Numbered from the stretch's first letter, positions 20,713 through 29,023 are shown. The stretch: DNA of 52,910 bases from Kluyvera intermedia (GCF_021440345.1 NZ_JAKCNS010000014.1:1-52910); one strand, 5' to 3'. Program-made: numbers and translations. The notes: generated by a model from the sequence alone, not told the origin.

Positions 20713-21744
20713 TTACTTCGCCAGAATTTCCCGACGAATAATCTCAGCGCCCGCGCTTAACGCATTCAGTTTGCCGCGCGCAACGTGACGTGCCAGCGGA
20801 GCCATGCCGCAGTTGGTTGACGGATAAAGCTTATCGGCATCGACAAACTGCAGCGCTTTACGCAGCGTATCGGCCACTTCTTCTGCGGTTTCCACAGTGT
20901 TGCTGGCAACGTCGATGGCACCCACCATCACTTTTTTACCGCGGATAAGCTCCAGCAGATCCATCGGTACGCGAGAGTTATGGCATTCCAGCGAGATGAT
21001 ATCGATGTTCGATTGCTGCAGCTTAGGGAAAGCCTCTTCGTACTGTCGCCACTCCGAACCCAGCGTTTTCTTCCAGTCGGTATTGGCTTTAATACCGTAG
21101 CCGTAACAAATATGCACTGCGGTTTCGCACTTCAGCCCTTCAATGGCGCGCTCTAACGTGGCGATGCCCCAGTCATTCACTTCATCAAAGAAGACGTTAA
21201 AGGCCGGTTCATCGAACTGGATAATATCGACGCCTGCAGCCTCTAATTCTCTCGCTTCCTGATTAAGAATTTTGGCGAATTCCCAGGCCAGCTTTTCGCG
21301 GCTTTTGTAGTGGTTATCATACAGCGTGTCGATCATGGTCATCGGCCCCGGCAACGCCCATTTAATCGGCTGCTTGGTCAGCTGACGCAGGAATTTTGCA
21401 TCTTCAACAAACACCGGTTTTTGACGCTCGACGGCACCGACAACCGTTGGGACGCTGGCATCGTAACGGTTACGAATTCGCACGGTCTCGCGCTTTTCAA
21501 AATCGACACCGTTCAAATGTTCAATAAAGGTGGTCACAAAGTGCTGACGGGTTTGCTCACCGTCGCTAACGATATCAATACCGGCCAGCTGTTGCTCCGC
21601 TAGAGAAAGGCGCAGCGCATCCTGTTTGCCTTCGATTAATTCTTCGTTTTGTAATTTCCACGGGGACCACAGCGTCTCCGGCTGTGCCAGCCAGGACGGT
21701 TTCGGCAGGCTGCCAGCAGTGGATGTCGGAAGCAGTGTTTTCAT
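20713..21744 (-). CDS. mesD: Folate-independent methionine synthase, MesD-type (MetE catalytic core)
   Basis: The 343-residue protein corresponds to the C-terminal catalytic barrel of MetE only; full MetE is about 750 residues. The zinc ligands are all present: H211 and C213 (HICYG), E253 (SLECHN) and C312 (STNCGM). It therefore should bind and activate homocysteine thiolate and transfer a methyl group to it. The N-terminal half that helps MetE bind polyglutamyl-methyltetrahydrofolate is missing. It follows a DUF1852 gene by 27 bases, the pair described as MesX-MesD, where MesD needs MesX and oxygen and does not use folate. The methyl donor is not known to me. The assignment rests on motif and neighbour. 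Confidence 0.83.
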   Translation of the reverse strand: MKTLLPTSTAGSLPKPSWLAQPETLWSPWKLQNEELIEGKQDALRLSLAEQQLAGIDIVSDGEQTRQHFVTTFIEHLNGVDFEKRETVRIRNRYDASVPTVVGAVERQKPVFVEDAKFLRQLTKQPIKWALPGPMTMIDTLYDNHYKSREKLAWEFAKILNQEARELEAAGVDIIQFDEPAFNVFFDEVNDWGIATLERAIEGLKCETAVHICYGYGIKANTDWKKTLGSEWRQYEEAFPKLQQSNIDIISLECHNSRVPMDLLELIRGKKVMVGAIDVASNTVETAEEVADTLRKALQFVDADKLYPSTNCGMAPLARHVARGKLNALSAGAEIIRREILAK

Positions 21745-21771
21745 AATAGGTGACCTTATCTGGCGAATGCG

Positions 21772-22749
21772 TTAAAAAGCGTAGTTAGCAGACCATTGCT
21801 CAAGAATGTTCTTGTATGGTTTGATGAAGTTCTCTTCTGTGAACTTCCCTTGCTCAATAGCCAACTGGCTACGCTCTTCGCGATCGTAAACAATCTTGGT
21901 TAAAGAGTGATCCTGGTTATTCAGGTTCGGTTGATAACACAGCCCGGCGGCCGAGTTGGCATTATAAATTTCAGGACGATAAATCTTCTGGAACGTCTCC
22001 ATCGTGCTGATGGTCGCAATCAGCTCAAGGCTGGTGTAATCGCTGAGCAAATCACCGGTGAAGAAGAATGCCAGCGGCGCGACGCTGTTCTGCGGCATGA
22101 AATAGCGCACCTTTAGCCCCATCTTGCCGAAATAGGTTTCCGTCAAAGAGGTACCATTTTGCTGGTATTCAAAACCTAAAACTGGGTGCTGGTTGCCGGT
22201 CCGCTGATAGGTGTTTTTATTCGACACGCTCAGGCAGATGACCGGCGCTTTGCTAAAATTCTGTTGGTATTCAGCAGAGTTGACGAAATGTTTGAAGATA
22301 TTGCCGTGCAAATCGCCAAAGTTCTCAGGGATGCTAAATTGCGCCTGCTGCTTATTATGATCCAACAGCAATACGCTGAAATCATAATCGCGGACGTAAG
22401 ACGAGAAGTTATTCCCGACAATCCCTTCAAAACGCTCGTGAGTCTTGTTATCGATAATATTGGTTTTCAGAATTTCAATGGCCGGGAAGGTATCAGCCTG
22501 GTCATCAATATTCATCTCCACTGAAATAATTTCAAGTTCGACGGAATAACGATCGCTTTTTGGGTTATCCCAATGCGCCAGCGTATTAAAGCGGTTATCA
22601 ATCATCGCCAGCGTATTGCGTAAGTTTTCCTGACGGTTTTCTCCCCGAGCCAGGTTGGCGAAGTTGGTGGTAATACGCGTATTTTCCGAAGGGTTATAAT
22701 TCTCGTCGAAAATACTGCTGGAAATAGTGAAGGTAAATTCTTTATTCAT
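21772..22749 (-). CDS. mesX: DUF1852 protein, MesX-type partner of MesD
   Basis: The protein has 325 residues from ATG 22749, reading MNKEFTFTISSSIFDENYNP, and appears soluble and cytoplasmic. It has no signal peptide and no Cys-rich motif. I recognise it as DUF1852, a family reported as required for MesD methionine synthases. The frame is open to 22824 (25 more codons), but that stretch holds a perfect hairpin and reads as leader. The start is somewhat uncertain because the AGGA lies 11 bases away. It is cotranscribed with mesD. Its biochemical role (methyl-donor supply or handling) is open. Confidence 0.8.
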   Translation of the reverse strand: MNKEFTFTISSSIFDENYNPSENTRITTNFANLARGENRQENLRNTLAMIDNRFNTLAHWDNPKSDRYSVELEIISVEMNIDDQADTFPAIEILKTNIIDNKTHERFEGIVGNNFSSYVRDYDFSVLLLDHNKQQAQFSIPENFGDLHGNIFKHFVNSAEYQQNFSKAPVICLSVSNKNTYQRTGNQHPVLGFEYQQNGTSLTETYFGKMGLKVRYFMPQNSVAPLAFFFTGDLLSDYTSLELIATISTMETFQKIYRPEIYNANSAAGLCYQPNLNNQDHSLTKIVYDREERSQLAIEQGKFTEENFIKPYKNILEQWSANYAF

Positions 22750-22954
22750 CGCTCTTGGCATCCTGAGTTCTGACATGAAGAGTGTGCCTGTTTCTGGTCT
22801 CACCAGAAAACTCTGGGTTGCCATCTAGCAGCGTTCATGTTGCTGATAAGTTAAGATGAGTTAATTTATGCCAGAGCCGCCGGATGAGGGAAAGCGACTT
22901 AATTTCATAACAACATGAGTCATCTTCATGATCGATTTTGGTGGGGCGCTAAAT
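22750..22954 (-). promoter_or_regulatory. mesXD leader and promoter region
   Basis: A perfect 8-bp hairpin, TTTCTGGT-ctc-ACCAGAAA, lies at 22791-22809, 42 bases before the mesX start. TGAG-N5-TTCA at 22916-22928 differs by one base from the MetR consensus TGAA-N5-TTCA. I could not find a convincing MetJ box pair. Regulation by methionine status is an inference to test. Confidence 0.35.
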
Positions 22955-22982
22955 CTCCGGGCCCGAGGAATGGGCGCCGGAG
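22955..22982 (-). terminator. Hairpin downstream of the MFS gene
   Basis: CTCCGGGCCC (22955-22964) pairs with GGGC-g-CCGGAG (22972-22982) with one bulged G. It lies 24 bases after the stop of the minus-strand MFS gene. No T-run follows, so this is a candidate only. Confidence 0.4.
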
Positions 22983-23006
22983 TGGGGGAGACAAACGGGC
23001 GTAGAA

Positions 23007-24245
23007 TTACACGGCGTGCGGTTTACTCTGTGCAGCGTTATCGAGCCGCCTGATGGCGGGAACCAGACCCACGCCGGCGGTGGCGACAACGACCGCCAAC
23101 GCGGCAACCAGCAGCACGTCGCTGGTGCCAAAACGCGCGGCCAGCGGCCCGGCAACCAGTTCACCAAAGGGAATCGCCACAAATGAGCCGACCGCATCAT
23201 AGGCATAAACGCGGGCCAGTTTTTCGGGCGGGATATGGGTTTGCAGCGAGTGAGCCCACGAGACACCAAAAAGGCCAAAGGCGACACCGGCCGTGAAAAA
23301 GGCGGCAACCAGCCACGGCGCTGATGCCGGTTGGCTTAGCAGGAAGATAGGGACAGCGCACAGTGCGACCAGCATTGCGCCGATAAACAGATCGCGCCGA
23401 GGGCGCCAGCGCAGGGCAAGGAATGAGCCCACAATCAGGCCAACGCTTTGTGCCGCAATGATTATCCCCCAGCTGGCGCGGCCAAAAGAGGCGTCGGCAA
23501 TCACCGGGCCCAGCACCATCACAATACCGCTGAACGCCGCATTGATAATGGTGAACTGGACGACAATCGACCATACCCACGCCCGGCTGGCGAACTCTTT
23601 CCAGCCCTCTTTTAAATCCAGCAGGATATTGCTTTGTGCTTCACCCACTTTGATGGCTGCCACGCGAATCAACCGATACAGCGGCGCGGCGAATGCAAAG
23701 CCGAGAGCATCAATCGCCAGACCCCAGCCGGGGCCAACGGCAGCTATCAGGATCCCGCCAAGCGACGCGCCGATGACCGTACCGCTATAAATACCCAGTT
23801 GGATAAGCGCATTGGCTTGACGCAGATTCTGCGCGGGAACCGTTTGAGGAACCAGCGCCGAGGAGGCCGGTAACGCAATACCCGCAGCGGCGCCGTTAAG
23901 CGTACCCAGCAGGGCCAGGCTCATGACCGTTGCGGAACCCTCAAGGACTAACCACGCCACGATGGCCTGTGAGATTGCGGCAACCAGAGAAGAGGAGACG
24001 AGCACGCGGCTGCGGGAGTAGCGGTCGGCTAAGACGCCGCCAATCAGTAAAAAGGCCACGTTGAACAGAGAGCGGGAGGCGACGACAATCCCGAGGTCGG
24101 AGACCGACCCGCCGATATCCAGTACCGCAAACGCCAGCGCGATGGGGGCAATACCGTTGCCGAGTACGGTCAGCAGGCGCGCAAAAAAGAGGTGGCGGAA
24201 AGCACTAAAGTGAAAAGCGTGCCCTTTTTTATTATTCGTTTTCAT
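23007..24245 (-). CDS. MFS exporter (MFS_3 / EntS-MefA-like)
   Basis: A 412-residue permease with about twelve hydrophobic helices and the MFS loop motif GGVLADRYSRSRVL between helices 2 and 3. FHFSAFRHLFFARLLTVLGNG at the N-terminus is typical of the MFS_3 group, which includes the enterobactin exporter EntS and macrolide efflux proteins. Export of a drug or metabolite is likely; the substrate is unknown. Its promoter carries a perfect palindrome (24281-24297), as expected for a repressor-controlled pump. Confidence 0.8.
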   Translation of the reverse strand: MKTNNKKGHAFHFSAFRHLFFARLLTVLGNGIAPIALAFAVLDIGGSVSDLGIVVASRSLFNVAFLLIGGVLADRYSRSRVLVSSSLVAAISQAIVAWLVLEGSATVMSLALLGTLNGAAAGIALPASSALVPQTVPAQNLRQANALIQLGIYSGTVIGASLGGILIAAVGPGWGLAIDALGFAFAAPLYRLIRVAAIKVGEAQSNILLDLKEGWKEFASRAWVWSIVVQFTIINAAFSGIVMVLGPVIADASFGRASWGIIIAAQSVGLIVGSFLALRWRPRRDLFIGAMLVALCAVPIFLLSQPASAPWLVAAFFTAGVAFGLFGVSWAHSLQTHIPPEKLARVYAYDAVGSFVAIPFGELVAGPLAARFGTSDVLLVAALAVVVATAGVGLVPAIRRLDNAAQSKPHAV

Positions 24246-24591
24246 GGTGATAAGGGGTCTGTGTTAGGGATAACGTCTGAATGAAACTGTGTTTCATAAT
24301 ACTGTATCATGAGATGCCTCTACGCAATCGCGTTTTTACTCATCAAATATTGGTGTGGTGTATGAATGATAGATAAATCATTGCTGACAGCTATAAGTGT
24401 GACGTAGATCAACATACGATAGTCGAAAATGTTTAATTTATGCTGCGTTAATTGCTCGGTAAAATATCTCATTGCACTCTTTTAATCGCGATATTATCGC
24501 TGTTAATAGTTTTCATCTAAGCCTTTACCTTTAAGGATTGGGATGCATTTTGACGTAAAGTAGCCAGCAAAATTATTATAATGAGGACTCT
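24246..24591. promoter_or_regulatory. Divergent control region with a TetR-like operator
   Basis: This 346-base AT-rich gap holds no gene. ATGAAAC-tgt-GTTTCAT (24281-24297) is a perfect inverted repeat. Immediately beside it lies ATACTGTAT (about 24299-24307), which contains a TATTAT-like -10 on the minus strand, so the palindrome would sit at the MFS transcription start. On the plus side GAGGAC just before 24592 is the ribosome-binding site of the first lipoprotein. Confidence 0.5.
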
Positions 24592-24960
24592 ATGCGATAT
24601 TTGACGCTATTGTTATTACCATTGTTATTAGCAGGATGCGCGACTGTTTCAACAACAAAAACGATTGAGGTTATTCCACAACCTGGGGTTGATCATATCG
24701 TTGTAGATACCAACGCGTCTGCACGATGTAAGGATATTTTCTTTATCATTACCTGCCGTCTTAACGTTGAGATGACACCTGTTGGTGGCGTTGACTCCAC
24801 GATAGCTACAGCTCCATTAGCAAAGGCGACATCAACCGGCACTACAGCTAAAGACAGTGCTTCATCGCGACTGACTGAACTGGATGAGTTAAAAAAGAAA
24901 CAGCTTATCAGCGTTGACGAATATAAAGTTAAGCGAAATGAGATATTAAGAGGTTTATAA
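24592..24960 (+). CDS. Lipoprotein with C-terminal SHOCT-like domain
   Basis: The 122-residue protein has a lipoprotein signal, LLLLPLLLAGC, with C16 as lipidation site and Ala at +2, so outer-membrane sorting is expected. The middle part carries two cysteines in a CX8C arrangement (C46 and C55; SARCKDIFFIITCRLNV). A Thr/Ser/Ala linker leads to LTELDELKKKQLISVDEYK at the C-terminus, which fits the short SHOCT pattern (Leu-rich helix, 'G/Q-x-I-s-x-xEy', second helix). It overlaps the next lipoprotein gene by one base. The genes are AT-rich relative to the neighbours. The function is unknown. Confidence 0.78.
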   Translation: MRYLTLLLLPLLLAGCATVSTTKTIEVIPQPGVDHIVVDTNASARCKDIFFIITCRLNVEMTPVGGVDSTIATAPLAKATSTGTTAKDSASSRLTELDELKKKQLISVDEYKVKRNEILRGL

Positions 24961-25160
24961 TGAAAAAAATAGGTTATGTACTCTTGGTTCTCACGACATT
25001 ATTACAGGGTTGTGTGAATGTTGGCGCGTCAAAACAGGTAAGAATTCCCGTACAGCCATCGACAAAAAATGTGCTGGTGACCAGCACAGCGACGGTGCAC
25101 TGTCGGGACTTTATTATATTCTTTAAATGTAAGCTTGATATCGATACGAAACAAATATAA
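24960..25160 (+). CDS. Small lipoprotein, truncated paralogue of the preceding one
   Basis: The 66-residue protein has lipobox LLQGC (C18, +2 Val), then a segment that aligns with the middle of the preceding lipoprotein. Both have a K-x-[I/V]-x-[I/V]-x-x-Q-P stretch and a CX8C motif (C48 and C57; HCRDFIIFFKCKLDI). It stops right after that motif, so it lacks the linker and SHOCT-like tail. The two genes share one base (TAATG) and are surely cotranscribed. They look like an old tandem duplication; cooperation at the envelope is inference. Confidence 0.75.
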   Translation: MKKIGYVLLVLTTLLQGCVNVGASKQVRIPVQPSTKNVLVTSTATVHCRDFIIFFKCKLDIDTKQI

Positions 25161-25210
25161 TCACTGAGAACATTAACTCGTTGTCGATATAAAGAATATT
25201 TGATTAATAA

Positions 25211-25243
25211 AATAGCCTGATGTTTTTCATCAGGCTATTTATT
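25211..25243. terminator. Bidirectional rho-independent terminator
   Basis: AATAGCCTGATG (25211-25222) and CATCAGGCTATT (25228-25239) form a perfect 12-bp stem with a TTTTT loop, flanked by A/T-rich sequence. It sits between the lipoprotein pair and the convergent LysR gene. Confidence 0.88.
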
Positions 25244-25286
25244 TATTGCAGGGAAGTGACCGGGAGCTGCGTTCAGTCTGCGGACG

Positions 25287-26174
25287 TTATGCGCTGCGCG
25301 CTTGTCCACCTGTCATAAACGAGATAAAGCAGTTGACCACCGGGCTTATCTCACGGTTCTTGCGCCAGACGACCATCGTATTCACGTTACCAATCTGCGG
25401 GGAAATCGCGTGGCTGCGTATACTGAAGCTGGTTTCATACTGCCTGACAACGCTTTCGGGCAGTAGCGCAATCCCCATTCCAGCGCTGACGCAGCCAAGA
25501 ATCGCCTGAAATGAACCAAATTCAAGTGGCGTTGAATGTTCCACACCCAGAGATTCAAGCCATTGCTCCAGGCGGGAACGATAATTACAGCCTTTCACAA
25601 ACACCAGCGGTTTTGTCACCAGAAGGTCGGTACCCTGAGTGACCGCCGGATGCTCGGCCGCCGTCACCAACACCAGCGTCTCCTGGCATAAGATCTGTGA
25701 TTGTAGTGAAGAATTTTCATCATGCAGCTTTTGGTGGTCGGCAACAAAAGCGACATCCAGTTCGTTATTGCTCACCTGTTGCATCAGCAGCTCCGTTGGC
25801 GAGGTCTTTAAATTCAGCTCGACGGCGGGCATTTCGCGGTGAAAACTGGCCAGCAATGGCGGCAAGCGAATCGCTGCCGTCGTCTCCATGGCGCCAATTC
25901 GCAGCGGGCCCGCGGCCTTTGTTCCCTGCATCGAGAGCTGGGCTTCTTCCAATAGCGCCATGATTTTATTGGCATAGCGCAGCAGAAGTTGGCCCTCTGG
26001 GGTGATGTGCAGACGGTTTTTCTCGCGAATGAACAGCGAGACGTCGAGGCTGGTCTCCAGCTGTTTAAGACGGGTCGTGACGTTGGATGATACGCAGTGA
26101 AGTTGCCGGGCTGCTGCGGATATCGAGCCCGTTTCTGCTACCGTTTTGAATAAGTTAAGCGCGGTACTGTTCAT
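25287..26174 (-). CDS. LysR-family transcriptional regulator
   Basis: A 295-residue regulator. The helix-turn-helix is at the N-terminus (GSISAAARQLHCVSSNVTTR, residues 16-35), followed by a substrate-binding domain with AILGCVSAGMGIALLPESVV. It is divergent from an MFS / tautomerase / AbrB-family gene set, separated by about 107 bases, so that set is the likely target. It is not the closest relative of either other LysR protein in the window. Confidence 0.87.
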   Translation of the reverse strand: MNSTALNLFKTVAETGSISAAARQLHCVSSNVTTRLKQLETSLDVSLFIREKNRLHITPEGQLLLRYANKIMALLEEAQLSMQGTKAAGPLRIGAMETTAAIRLPPLLASFHREMPAVELNLKTSPTELLMQQVSNNELDVAFVADHQKLHDENSSLQSQILCQETLVLVTAAEHPAVTQGTDLLVTKPLVFVKGCNYRSRLEQWLESLGVEHSTPLEFGSFQAILGCVSAGMGIALLPESVVRQYETSFSIRSHAISPQIGNVNTMVVWRKNREISPVVNCFISFMTGGQARSA

Positions 26175-26281
26175 TGTGACTGTTACTCAAAGTGAACGAT
26201 CTGGTCTGTTTTATTAACTTTTTATAATCATTTGCTCATGTAAGATAACAATCAAGTTAATTGCCGGATTGAGTGCTAAAA

Positions 26282-27451
26282 ATGGAGCCTGATCACAAAG
26301 ACGCGCGGTGTCACCAAATTCGTACTGCGGTATTTGGCATGGTCGTATTGACGCTGGGGATGGGGATCGGACGTTTTCTCTATACGCCGATGCTGCCCGT
26401 TATGTTGCATGAAGGGCTTTTTACCTTTTCGCAGCTGTCGCTGATTGCGAGCGCCAACTATGCGGGATACCTTTTTGGCAGCCTGCTATTTTCGTTTGGC
26501 GTTTTTAATCGTCTGGCCCATCTCAAGGCCATGATGTTGGCGGTTGCGCTGATCACCGGGCTGCTGATTTTATTGATGGCGGTCGTCACGATACCTGAAG
26601 TGGTCATCCTCATCCGATTCCTCGCCGGCGTGGCGAGTGCGGGAATGATGATATTTGGCGCCATGCTGGTTCTCCAGCACAGCCATCATCCTGCGGTGGT
26701 TGCCTCGTTATTTTCCGGCGTTGGCGTCGGAATTTTTATCGGTAATGAATATGTCATCGCCGGCGTCGCGTATCTGCTGAGTGCAAAAACGCTTTGGCTA
26801 GGGGCTTCTTTTATTTCAGGCGTATTGCTGATAGCCATGTGGGTTTTATTACCCCGCGATGCTCATATTCCCAGGACGATGACCCAGTCAGTAAAAGCTG
26901 ACAACAGTATTCAATGGTGGCTACTGGCCATGTTATATGGCCTGGCTGGGTTTGGCTATATTATTGTCGCCACCTATTTGCCGGTGATGGCAAAAAGATT
27001 GGGGGAGACCTTTATCGCCGGACATATCTGGTCGGTTGTGGGTCTGGCGGTGATTCCCGGCTGCTACGGCTGGCTATGGGCTGCCGGTAAATGGAAGCTC
27101 CTGCCGTGCCTGAGCATTAATCTGATTGTCCAGGCCTGCTGCGTGGTGCTGGCGGCGATGACCCATTCTTCTATTCTGCTCACGCTAGGCTGTATCGGCT
27201 TTGGCGCGACATTTATGGGCACCAGCTCACTGGTGATGCCGCTGGCGAAAAAACTTAACGCACCGCAAAAAGTGAATCTGCTTGGCCTTGTGACCCTAAC
27301 CTATGGCGTGGGGCAAATTGCCGGGCCGCTAATGGTTAGCGTATTTGAGAGCCGCGGGCAGAGTCTTACCGGGCCGACTCTACTCGGCGCGGGAGCATTA
27401 TTTGTCGCGGCGGGTATTAGCCATTTACAATACCGAAAAACAAAATCATAA
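26282..27451 (+). CDS. YbfB/YjiJ-type MFS transporter
   Basis: A permease of about 389 residues with roughly twelve hydrophobic helices. The N-terminal segment FGMVVLTLGMGIGRFLYTPM, in which GRFxYTPMLP is characteristic, matches the YbfB/YjiJ group of MFS proteins of unknown substrate. GTG at 26273 is an alternative start three codons upstream; neither start has a strong ribosome-binding site. It is first in the set divergent from the LysR gene. A tautomerase gene follows 65 bases downstream. Confidence 0.82.
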   Translation: MEPDHKDARCHQIRTAVFGMVVLTLGMGIGRFLYTPMLPVMLHEGLFTFSQLSLIASANYAGYLFGSLLFSFGVFNRLAHLKAMMLAVALITGLLILLMAVVTIPEVVILIRFLAGVASAGMMIFGAMLVLQHSHHPAVVASLFSGVGVGIFIGNEYVIAGVAYLLSAKTLWLGASFISGVLLIAMWVLLPRDAHIPRTMTQSVKADNSIQWWLLAMLYGLAGFGYIIVATYLPVMAKRLGETFIAGHIWSVVGLAVIPGCYGWLWAAGKWKLLPCLSINLIVQACCVVLAAMTHSSILLTLGCIGFGATFMGTSSLVMPLAKKLNAPQKVNLLGLVTLTYGVGQIAGPLMVSVFESRGQSLTGPTLLGAGALFVAAGISHLQYRKTKS

Positions 27452-27516
27452 CCGCCTCTGCGTATTTTAATATTTAGCAAAATAACCCCCACCTCTACCC
27501 TACAGGAGAAATGGAC

Positions 27517-27720
27517 ATGCCTTATGTCAATATAAAAATTACCAAAGAAGGCGCAACGGATGAGCAGAAAAAACGGCTCATGGCTGGCGTTACCCAGTTA
27601 CTGGTGGATGTCCTGAATAAAAACCCCAACACCACGATTGTGGTGATTGATGAGGTTGAAACTGATAACTGGGGGATTGGCGGTGTACCCGTCACTGAAT
27701 TACGTAAAATAAGCCAATAA
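27517..27720 (+). CDS. 4-oxalocrotonate tautomerase-family protein
   Basis: After Met removal the 66-residue protein begins PYVNIKITKEGATDEQKKRL, with the N-terminal proline that is the catalytic base of this superfamily. AGGAG at 27504-27508 selects ATG 27517 over ATG 27511 and so exposes Pro1. Counting from Pro1, positions 11 and 39 are Gly and Thr, not the two arginines that 4-oxalocrotonate tautomerase uses, while Trp51 lies near the usual aromatic position. A different substrate from 4-oxalocrotonate is therefore likely. It forms a set with the flanking membrane-protein genes. Confidence 0.85.
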   Translation: MPYVNIKITKEGATDEQKKRLMAGVTQLLVDVLNKNPNTTIVVIDEVETDNWGIGGVPVTELRKISQ

Positions 27721-27844
27721 CGCCATAGAATGAATAACCGGGTGATGAATACGTAGCCCGTTTTATTCTATCAGCACTACGCTAATCTGTATTGATTGTG
27801 CAGCGAGCTGAAATCGTGATCGGTCGAATTCATCGGGGCCTCGT

Positions 27845-28876
27845 ATGAAATGGCTGTTAAGCTTCATCTTATGCATCCTGGTTGGTCAGGTTTTTGTCCT
27901 GTGCCATATACCACTTGGCATGATGTTTGGTTCGCTAATGACGGTTTTTCTGCTCACGCGCTTCGTTGGCGCAGTGCCAACGCTATCCGGTAGCATTACC
28001 TTGATACAGCTCTCGCTGGGAACATCGATTGGGCTGTTAATGCGCCATTTTTCCTTTAGCGAAGGGCTGGAGATTGGACTGTTTTTCGGCCTCTTGCTGC
28101 TCTGTTTATCGTTACAATTCACGCTCTGTTACTTCTGGTGTCAGCGAAAATTAGGCTGGAGTAAAGACGAGGCCCTGCTGGGTGCCGTTCCGGGGGCGAT
28201 GGCCGCGGTGCTGGCGCTGGCCTCGCATATCAAAACGCCGCCGCAAAAAATTGTGATTTCGCATTCATTGCGGCTGATTGTGCTGACTCTACTGGCCGGC
28301 TTTATTTCACGTGGTGGCGCGGAAGGTAGTGTAGTACCGGCTTCGGCCGCTTTTTATTCCGTGAATAATTTGCTGTGGCTGACCGCGATTGTTGCCGCAG
28401 GCTATGCGCTGGGAAAGCTGCTTGAGCGCTATCATTTCCCCGCGCCGTTTATGCTGACTTCGCTGTTTTGCGCCGCCGCGCTGCATCCGTTGGCCGCAGA
28501 AACGCTCTATTTCCCAGATGTCCTCAATCAGCTGAGCATGGTGCTGATGGGGATGCTGCTAGGCCATCATTTCACCCTTTTTTCATTACATGAATTTGGT
28601 CGCCACCTGTGGTCTTCGCTCCAGCTTATTGCGATAGGGCTGGGTATCACCGTGCTGATGGCCTGGGTGGCCTCTTTGCTGGTGGATTATCCCTTCTATT
28701 TATTGCTGCTCTCCTGGGTTCCCGGCAGCGTCGAAACCATGTCTTTTGCCGCTCTGATGCTAAAGGCCGATGCGGGATTTGTGATGGCCAATCATCTGGT
28801 CCGCATGCTACTTATCCATACGCTGCCCGCGCTGGCTATTTATCGGCAAAGCCGGCAAAGGCAGAAATTATCGTAG
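27845..28876 (+). CDS. AbrB-family (COG3180-type) membrane protein
   Basis: A 343-residue inner-membrane protein with about ten hydrophobic helices and an internal repeat pattern. GAVPGAMAAVLALASHIK in the first half and SWVPGSVETMSFAALMLKAD in the second are the paired loop motifs of the AbrB / 'putative ammonia monooxygenase' family. That old name is misleading, because members are membrane proteins of unknown or regulatory function with no monooxygenase centre. It has no link with the Bacillus DNA-binding AbrB. It is third in the set opposite the LysR gene, after a 124-base gap. Confidence 0.8.
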   Translation: MKWLLSFILCILVGQVFVLCHIPLGMMFGSLMTVFLLTRFVGAVPTLSGSITLIQLSLGTSIGLLMRHFSFSEGLEIGLFFGLLLLCLSLQFTLCYFWCQRKLGWSKDEALLGAVPGAMAAVLALASHIKTPPQKIVISHSLRLIVLTLLAGFISRGGAEGSVVPASAAFYSVNNLLWLTAIVAAGYALGKLLERYHFPAPFMLTSLFCAAALHPLAAETLYFPDVLNQLSMVLMGMLLGHHFTLFSLHEFGRHLWSSLQLIAIGLGITVLMAWVASLLVDYPFYLLLLSWVPGSVETMSFAALMLKADAGFVMANHLVRMLLIHTLPALAIYRQSRQRQKLS

Positions 28877-28962
28877 CGGTGTGGGTGGATATCCCCGGGA
28901 ATTGATGGCCAGGGTGAAATATCCGGAAAAAAGACCATTCGGATTTAAAGTCAGTGTCCAGG

Positions 28963-28992
28963 TTGGTAAATCCGGCTAAACGCCTCTATAGT
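28963..28992 (+). promoter_or_regulatory. Promoter candidate for the AI-2E-family gene
   Basis: TTGGTA (28963-28968) and TATAGT (28987-28992) with an 18-base spacer lie 31 bases before the start at 29024. Confidence 0.4.
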
Positions 28993-29023
28993 CGAGACAG
29001 TTTCCACGCTACAGGATCCACCA

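Noticed and set aside
22750-22824. 25-codon N-terminal extension of MesX
   Set aside because: It covers a perfect hairpin and reads unlike the start of the family; a leader is more likely. The true start is not proven.
22840-22880. Possible MetJ boxes upstream of mesX
   Set aside because: AGATGAGT-like octamers match the AGACGTCT consensus at only about five of eight bases and are not in tandem.
22877-22890. REP-like GCCGCCGGATGAG near mesX
   Set aside because: Only one half is present with no pairing partner, so it is not called as a REP element.
24550-24582. TTGACG and TATTAT as promoter of the lipoprotein pair
   Set aside because: Transcription would begin at or after the ribosome-binding site, so the real promoter is probably further upstream.
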